Of a stretch of DNA of 8,707 nt, positions 5,372 to 8,707 are shown piece by piece (within the stretch, counting starts at the first letter, position 1; each line of letters opens with the position of its first letter). Origin of the DNA: CAYLPJ01 sp964385465 (GTDB taxonomy: Bacteria; Planctomycetota; Phycisphaerae; SM23-33); contig CAYLPJ010000110.1 of NCBI GenBank assembly GCA_964385465.1, positions 1-8,707 on the forward strand, written 5' to 3'. A program made the position numbers and the translations under genes. The notes under the pieces are model-generated. The model worked only from the letters and a program-made list of their open reading frames with translations, did no database searches and was not told the DNA's origin.

Positions 5372-7849
5372 ATGGGATGGACGGGCCTGCCTGCCGACGC
5401 CGCGACCGACTGGACGCACATCGACTTCACCGGTCAGTTCGCCGATGCCCTGGACGAGCGGTACAGAGCCGCCTACGGCCGGGAGAAGACCTGGCGGGAT
5501 TACCTCGACAACCCCTACGCCGCCAACGGCTGGCTGGACGGCTGGCAGAACGACCCGCCGGGCGCGCCCGCCGACGGGGCGCAGTACGCCACGGCCGACG
5601 CGCCGACCGGCGCGTGGGCCGGCAACCCCAACACCCTCGCGACCTGGCATGCGCCGGTGGACCCCGACCCCGGCTACTGGACGTTCGGCGGCACCAACTA
5701 CGGCGGCTACGAGCTGCCCGACGGGCGGATCATCTGGCGGACGGGCGGGCAGTGGCGCGAAGGCGGGCACTGGTACCGCGTGGCCGTCGCCAGCCACGAC
5801 GTGAAGACCGCGGCCCGTCGGCCGCCCGACGACGCCCAGGTCGGTGACACCTTCGCCGTCCTCGCCGCCGACCCGGAGAGCGAATGGGCCGGCCACAGCC
5901 ACACGCTGGCCACAAAGACCGCCGGCGGGTGGGACTTCGCCACGCCAGGGACGTACTGCACGATCCAGGCCGACGGCGGGCTCGTCCTGACGTACAACAG
6001 CCAGGCCGCCCGTTGGCAGGGCTGGCAGGTCCAGAGCGCCAGCCCGTACACGAACTACTACTACGGCATGACGACGTGGGGGATGCTCCAGGCGCATACT
6101 GAAAAACTCGCCGGGGCCGGCAAGTACGTCAACACGGTGGACTTTCCCCAAGCCGACGACATCGACGGCATCCTCGAAGCCATCCCGATGATGAACCTGA
6201 ACCGTCTCCGCGCCGCGGCGGGCCTGCCGGCCGTGGATGAGATTCTCACCGGCTACGCCTTCACGCCGCCGGACTTCTCCTGGCAGCCGCACTTGCACGT
6301 CGGCAAGCGCTACGCCGTCATGTGGCAGCCCACCGGCGAGTGGGTCGGCCACGGCAACCAGATCGCCGAGTGGGTCTACGATCCCGACGGCGACCCCGCC
6401 TACTACTACTGGACCTACGAGACGCCCGGCGAGGGGCACACCGTCCAGGTCAACGCCACGGGCGGCACCGGCCAGTGGACCCCGCCCGGCAACAGCTACC
6501 CCATGCGGGACATCGAGGCGACGCTCATCATGCAAGCCGGCCGCTGGGAGAACTACCCCGCCGGCTTCACACGCCGCTTCCCGCGGGAGATCGTCGCCAT
6601 TGGCGCGCCGGGCCAAGCCGGGCAGAAGGCCCGGTACTGGTCGCGCGTGGCCGACGACTGGTGGCGCTACCTCATCGCGGCCGAGCCGCCCCGGACCGAC
6701 CCGCCGGCCGAGCCGAACACGTCGGACGTGTACCTCGTCGCGGCCGGCGCGACGGGCGTCTGGGAAGGCATGGGCGGCCTGCGCAGCCAGTGGACCGGCA
6801 CGAATTGGGGCTTCGGCGGCGAGGGCTCGGAACACTACCAGGCCACGCGGATCGCCGCCACGCAGACAGCGTACATCGCGCTGCCCCGCGAGACCGGCTT
6901 CCGCTATCCGTGGCCGTCCTACCACAACAACGGCTCGTTGGTGACATGGGCCAAAGCGTGGGACTACCTGGTGGACGCCATCCGCATTGAGCCGCCTGCC
7001 AGTCCACAGGACGGCTTCCACTACGCCGTGGCCTCCGGCGCGGCCGGCGACTGGGAAGGTCAGGACGGCAAGGTCGCGCGGTGGGACGACGACCCCGGCG
7101 AGTGGACGTTCCTCGACGCGCCCGAGGGCACCGTCGTCCGCGTCCACCCCGGCCTTCAGGGCTCAAGCTGGCGGATGTACGTCGGCCGCGACCACCTCCG
7201 CACCGCCGACGACTGGGCGAACCTCAACGGCAAGCTGATGGAGCACGACGGCACGGCCTGGCAGATCGCCGCCGACCAGACCGCCAAGCCCGACCTCGTG
7301 ACCACCTACGGCCGCGCCCGCCACGGCGACTTCATCGGCCCGTGGGTCTTCAACGAGCTCCACGCCGCCATCGCCCTGCTGAAGAAGACCCGCCACACCT
7401 GCACGTTCGGCCAGGGCCCCGACCCCGATGCCATCCTCCGCCGATCCTGGTGGGTTGGTGGGGCCCTCCGGTGGGAGAGCGCTACTTGGGAGCCCGGCTG
7501 GGGGCCGTACGAGCAGGCCGACTCCGACGGCTACGCCGCCCGCGGCTCCCCGTGGGGCCGCGTCGCGGACCTGCACCCCGGCATGTACGCGACGATGGAG
7601 TGGTTCTTCGTCCCGGAAGCGCCGTGGTACGAGCAAGCCTTCCACGACTTCGGCGAAGGCTGGGTCGAGGACAAGCAGAACCTCTGGCGCACCGACGCCC
7701 ATGTCGAGACCGCCGACCCGCACTACAGCGCCGACCGCTTCGGCACCCTCGACCGCCCGACCGAGTTCCCCGAAGCCGGCACCTGGGGCTACGAGGCGTC
7801 CTACGCCACGTGGCACGCCGTCGCAGCCTGGGACTTCGAGCACGGCTGA
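5372..7849 (+). CDS. Large tail or receptor-binding protein with five DUF2793-like repeats
   Basis: This 825-residue protein has 52 tryptophans (6.3%), mostly in repeated positions. Five repeats each carry a GxxYAV-like strand, a TGxWxG turn (residues 79-84, 169-174, 321-326, 461-466, 558-563) and, ten residues after the turn tryptophan, a second tryptophan (92, 334, 474, 571; lysine at 182). This is the layout of DUF2793, a domain common in tail and tail-fibre proteins of proteobacterial phages and gene-transfer agents, usually one or two copies. Linker helices (residues 240-295, 520-540) and a unique C-terminal part (about 640-825, rich in W and D) separate and follow them. No lyase or peptidase motif is seen. 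The role is probably binding host-surface glycan or wall, an inference from position and repeats. GAGGG at 5359-5363 precedes ATG 5372. Confidence 0.75.
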   Translation: MGWTGLPADAATDWTHIDFTGQFADALDERYRAAYGREKTWRDYLDNPYAANGWLDGWQNDPPGAPADGAQYATADAPTGAWAGNPNTLATWHAPVDPDPGYWTFGGTNYGGYELPDGRIIWRTGGQWREGGHWYRVAVASHDVKTAARRPPDDAQVGDTFAVLAADPESEWAGHSHTLATKTAGGWDFATPGTYCTIQADGGLVLTYNSQAARWQGWQVQSASPYTNYYYGMTTWGMLQAHTEKLAGAGKYVNTVDFPQADDIDGILEAIPMMNLNRLRAAAGLPAVDEILTGYAFTPPDFSWQPHLHVGKRYAVMWQPTGEWVGHGNQIAEWVYDPDGDPAYYYWTYETPGEGHTVQVNATGGTGQWTPPGNSYPMRDIEATLIMQAGRWENYPAGFTRRFPREIVAIGAPGQAGQKARYWSRVADDWWRYLIAAEPPRTDPPAEPNTSDVYLVAAGATGVWEGMGGLRSQWTGTNWGFGGEGSEHYQATRIAATQTAYIALPRETGFRYPWPSYHNNGSLVTWAKAWDYLVDAIRIEPPASPQDGFHYAVASGAAGDWEGQDGKVARWDDDPGEWTFLDAPEGTVVRVHPGLQGSSWRMYVGRDHLRTADDWANLNGKLMEHDGTAWQIAADQTAKPDLVTTYGRARHGDFIGPWVFNELHAAIALLKKTRHTCTFGQGPDPDAILRRSWWVGGALRWESATWEPGWGPYEQADSDGYAARGSPWGRVADLHPGMYATMEWFFVPEAPWYEQAFHDFGEGWVEDKQNLWRTDAHVETADPHYSADRFGTLDRPTEFPEAGTWGYEASYATWHAVAAWDFEHG
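5555..7183 (+). repeat. Five degenerate DUF2793-like protein repeats
   Basis: Approximate spans are 5555-5752, 5822-6010, 6266-6466, 6701-6880 and 6992-7183. They align on 'GxxYaV ... tGxWxG ... xxxxAxW'. Copies 1 and 2 are separated by about 24 residues, while copies 2 and 3 are separated by 85 residues. Repeat 2 replaces the second tryptophan with lysine. The repeats are diverged at the protein level, so an old duplication is likely rather than recent copying. Confidence 0.7.
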
Positions 7850-7870
7850 TCGACCTGCCCGAAACCCGCC

Positions 7871-8056
7871 GTGTCGAGCCGCCAGGGCTTCTCCCGCCGC
7901 CTCCGCGCCATCGGCCACCTCTTCGAGGCAGAGGACGAGTCCCAGGAGTGGCCTGATCTACACGCCGCAATCCGCGCCGCCCGCAAGGCGTACCAGGCCG
8001 ACGGGACCATGCCCACCTGGGAAACGCTGGCGAAGAAGGCCCGCCAGCCGCAGTAG
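7871..8056 (+). CDS. Small unknown protein after the tail gene
   Basis: This is a 61-residue ORF from GTG 7871. It has a basic N-terminus (RRLRAIGHLF), an acidic middle (EAEDESQEWPDLHAAIRAAR) and a helical end with TWETLAKKARQPQ. It resembles a two-helix soluble protein, and no family is recognised. No good ribosome site precedes the GTG. The ORF lies in the same frame as the tail protein, seven codons after that gene's TGA, with no stop between. Reinitiation is the simplest reading; stop readthrough to make a C-terminally extended tail protein is possible but unsupported. Its end is two bases from the end of the leftward DUF6398 gene. The ORF has plausible amino acid use but only moderate support. 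Confidence 0.5.
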   Translation: MSSRQGFSRRLRAIGHLFEAEDESQEWPDLHAAIRAARKAYQADGTMPTWETLAKKARQPQ

Positions 8057-8058
8057 GT

Positions 8059-8370
8059 TCAGATCTCCAGCGCCCGCTCGACCTGCGCGGCCTGCTTGTA
8101 GACCGTGCTCATCGTGACGCCGAGGAACTGCTCGACCTCGGCGTTCAGCATATCTGGCACACCGCAGGCGCGTCGGTCGCGGTTGGCCAGGGCGTAGACG
8201 ATCCCCGCCGCCCAGCCCTCGGGCTTGCCACGCATCGGCTCGTCGCCCGCCGCCAGGAAGCGCAGCGCCTTCATCGCCGCCTTCTGCATCTTCGCGTCGC
8301 CGTAGCTGGCGAAGAAGCGGTCGAGATGCTCGCGGCATTGGGCCTGGGTGTCTTGGTCGGTCGCGGTCAT
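8059..8370 (-). CDS. DUF6398-like protein with probable helix-turn-helix
   Basis: This 103-residue leftward gene contains the family hallmark RGKPEGWAAGIVYALANRD at residues 47-65. A C-terminal helical segment (about 74-99) follows, reading LNAEVEQFLGVTMSTVYKQA, which has the look of a helix-turn-helix recognition region. The N-terminal half (CREHLDRFFASYGDAKMQKA) is helical. DUF6398 proteins have no established function; the fold resembles a cyclin/TFIIB-like helical repeat, so DNA binding or regulation is inferred. The start ATG at 8368-8370 lacks a clear ribosome site. An alternative extension upstream to a GTG at 8565 adds poorly composed Ala/Arg-rich sequence and is less likely. It is the only leftward gene seen and converges on the late operon, so it probably belongs to a separate control or host unit. 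Confidence 0.7.
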   Translation of the reverse strand: MTATDQDTQAQCREHLDRFFASYGDAKMQKAAMKALRFLAAGDEPMRGKPEGWAAGIVYALANRDRRACGVPDMLNAEVEQFLGVTMSTVYKQAAQVERALEI

Positions 8371-8436
8371 GGGCTTGAAGTGTACCGCACCAGGAGCTTC
8401 GGCGGAACAGTCTTCCCGGCCGGATTCGCGCGACAG

Positions 8437-8482
8437 GCCAGTCCTGGCTCGCCGCTGAGCCGCCCGACGCACGCTCGCGTCG
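8437..8482. other. Cluster of short inverted repeats (hairpins)
   Basis: Three perfect short inverted repeats stand close together. GCCAG/CTGGC is at 8437-8448 with a 2-base gap. GGCTC/GAGCC is at 8446-8461 with a 6-base loop, sharing part of the first. CGACGC/GCGTCG is at 8465-8482 with a 6-base loop. None is followed by a T run, so they do not look like intrinsic terminators. High G+C raises the chance rate of such pairs. Confidence 0.4.
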
Positions 8483-8553
8483 CCCGCCTTGGCCGCTTCC
8501 GGGCCGGACCGCCCATCGTAGGGCCGCTGACCAGCCCCCGCCACAACCCGTTG

Positions 8554-8607
8554 TTCAGGCCGCACTTGTACCGTTTCAGGCTGCCCACGGCCGCCGCCCG
8601 ATTCAGG
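8554..8607 (-). repeat. Three CCTGAA direct repeats (minus strand)
   Basis: TTCAGG occurs at 8554-8559, 8575-8580 and 8602-8607 on the plus strand, which is CCTGAA on the minus strand. Spacing is 21 and then 27 bases. The last copy overlaps the 16-base palindrome. Together they could be half-sites for a DNA-binding protein, for example the nearby HTH-like protein. The motif is short, so this is only suggestive. Confidence 0.35.
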
Positions 8608-8618
8608 TGTTCACCTGA
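8603..8618. promoter_or_regulatory. 16-base palindrome, candidate operator
   Basis: TCAGGTG TT CACCTGA has perfect 7-base arms around a 2-base centre. It is downstream of the extended -10 by about 70 bases in the leftward direction and lies in the untranslated leader. The symmetry is typical of a homodimeric repressor site. Confidence 0.5.
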
Positions 8619-8689
8619 TCCGGGCTGAACGCAACGCTAATGCGCGCAGAGCGTGCGCGACATTTTATAGTTGCGCCAGGTAACCCCTT

Positions 8690-8698
8690 ATTATAGCA
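8690..8698 (-). promoter_or_regulatory. Extended -10 promoter element, leftward
   Basis: On the minus strand this reads TGCTATAAT, a perfect -10 hexamer with the TGn extension, in the only AT-rich patch of the window. Transcription would start near 8683 and run leftward through the leader into the DUF6398-like gene. The -35 region would fall beyond the right edge, so it cannot be checked here. Confidence 0.55.
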
Positions 8699-8707
8699 TG
8701 ACTTATC

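Larger units (their letters stand above)
8371..8683 (-). other. Long leader region without a confident gene, possibly structured RNA
   Basis: About 310 bases lie between the leftward promoter-like sequence and the DUF6398-like start. No protein family is seen in either strand. A leftward ORF of 73 residues (8367-8588, GTG start, very basic) has an ATGA overlap with the DUF6398 start, so coupled translation cannot be excluded. An 8-residue leftward uORF lies at 8637-8663. Hairpin-forming pairs include GGCTC/GAGCC (8446-8461) and CGACGC/GCGTCG (8465-8482). A leader of this length is unusual for a short gene. Confidence 0.35.

Noticed and set aside
5282..7147. 621-residue leftward open frame opposite the repeat protein
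   Set aside because: The rightward strand carries aligned DUF2793-like repeats. The leftward frame is Gly/Val/Arg-rich with no recognisable family.
8371..8565. N-terminal extension of the DUF6398-like gene to GTG 8565
   Set aside because: The extra residues are Ala/Arg/Gly-rich without structure, and the family domain is complete without them.
8326..8628. 100-residue rightward frame in the leader region
   Set aside because: It overlaps the start of the DUF6398-like gene, has no ribosome site and its composition looks non-coding.
8664..8669. Second TATAAA box on the minus strand
   Set aside because: No -35-like sequence lies at the right spacing; TTACCT is only eight bases upstream. The TGCTATAAT at 8690-8698 is the better promoter.
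1..8707. CRISPR array, tRNA, insertion sequence or integrase
   Set aside because: No regularly spaced DNA repeats, cloverleaf, transposase or recombinase motifs were found when reading both strands by eye.

Overview
This is a GC-rich window, about two thirds G+C, carrying part of the late region of a tailed prophage or a phage-like particle. Nothing here names the host. The lipobox lipoprotein argues for a bacterium with an outer membrane. The style of the two small structural proteins at 3864-5357 reminds me of hypothetical proteins in planctomycete prophages. That is a recollection and an inference, not a proof.

Layout. From position 2 to 8056 everything reads rightward, with genes overlapping or separated by at most 21 bases, so it looks like one transcription unit whose promoter lies left of the window. 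(1) 2-1047: the tail end of an unknown gene, then a probable lysis or envelope cassette. This comprises a holin-like one-segment membrane protein, a 51-residue membrane-anchored peptide, a single-copy DUF1508 (YegP-like) domain and a small lipoprotein. The last three are chained by ATGA start/stop overlaps. (2) 1055-1828: a PP-loop ATP pyrophosphatase of the PAPS-reductase family, rich in cysteine and lacking the C-terminal motif of true sulfonucleotide reductases. (3) 1828-7849: the tail module, made of a 673-residue tape measure protein, two uncharacterised probable tail-tip proteins (277 and 218 residues) and an 825-residue tryptophan-rich protein with five DUF2793-like repeats. (4) 7871-8056: a small unknown ORF in the same frame as the tail protein.

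From the right comes one leftward gene (8059-8370), a DUF6398-like protein with a probable helix-turn-helix. Its end is two bases from the end of the rightward operon. Upstream of it lies about 310 bases without a confident gene (8371-8683). That stretch contains hairpins, a 16-base palindrome and three CCTGAA repeats, and begins at an extended -10 promoter (TGCTATAAT, minus strand) in an AT-rich patch at the window edge. This looks like the boundary between the late operon and a separately controlled leftward unit.

How the genes work together. The tape measure sets tail length, the 277- and 218-residue proteins probably build the tail tip, and the repeat protein probably meets the host surface. 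The first cassette would act on the envelope at release. The PP-loop enzyme is an accessory (morphon-like) gene between the two. Head genes, integrase and endolysin are not in the window. No capsid, terminase, tRNA, CRISPR array or insertion sequence was seen.
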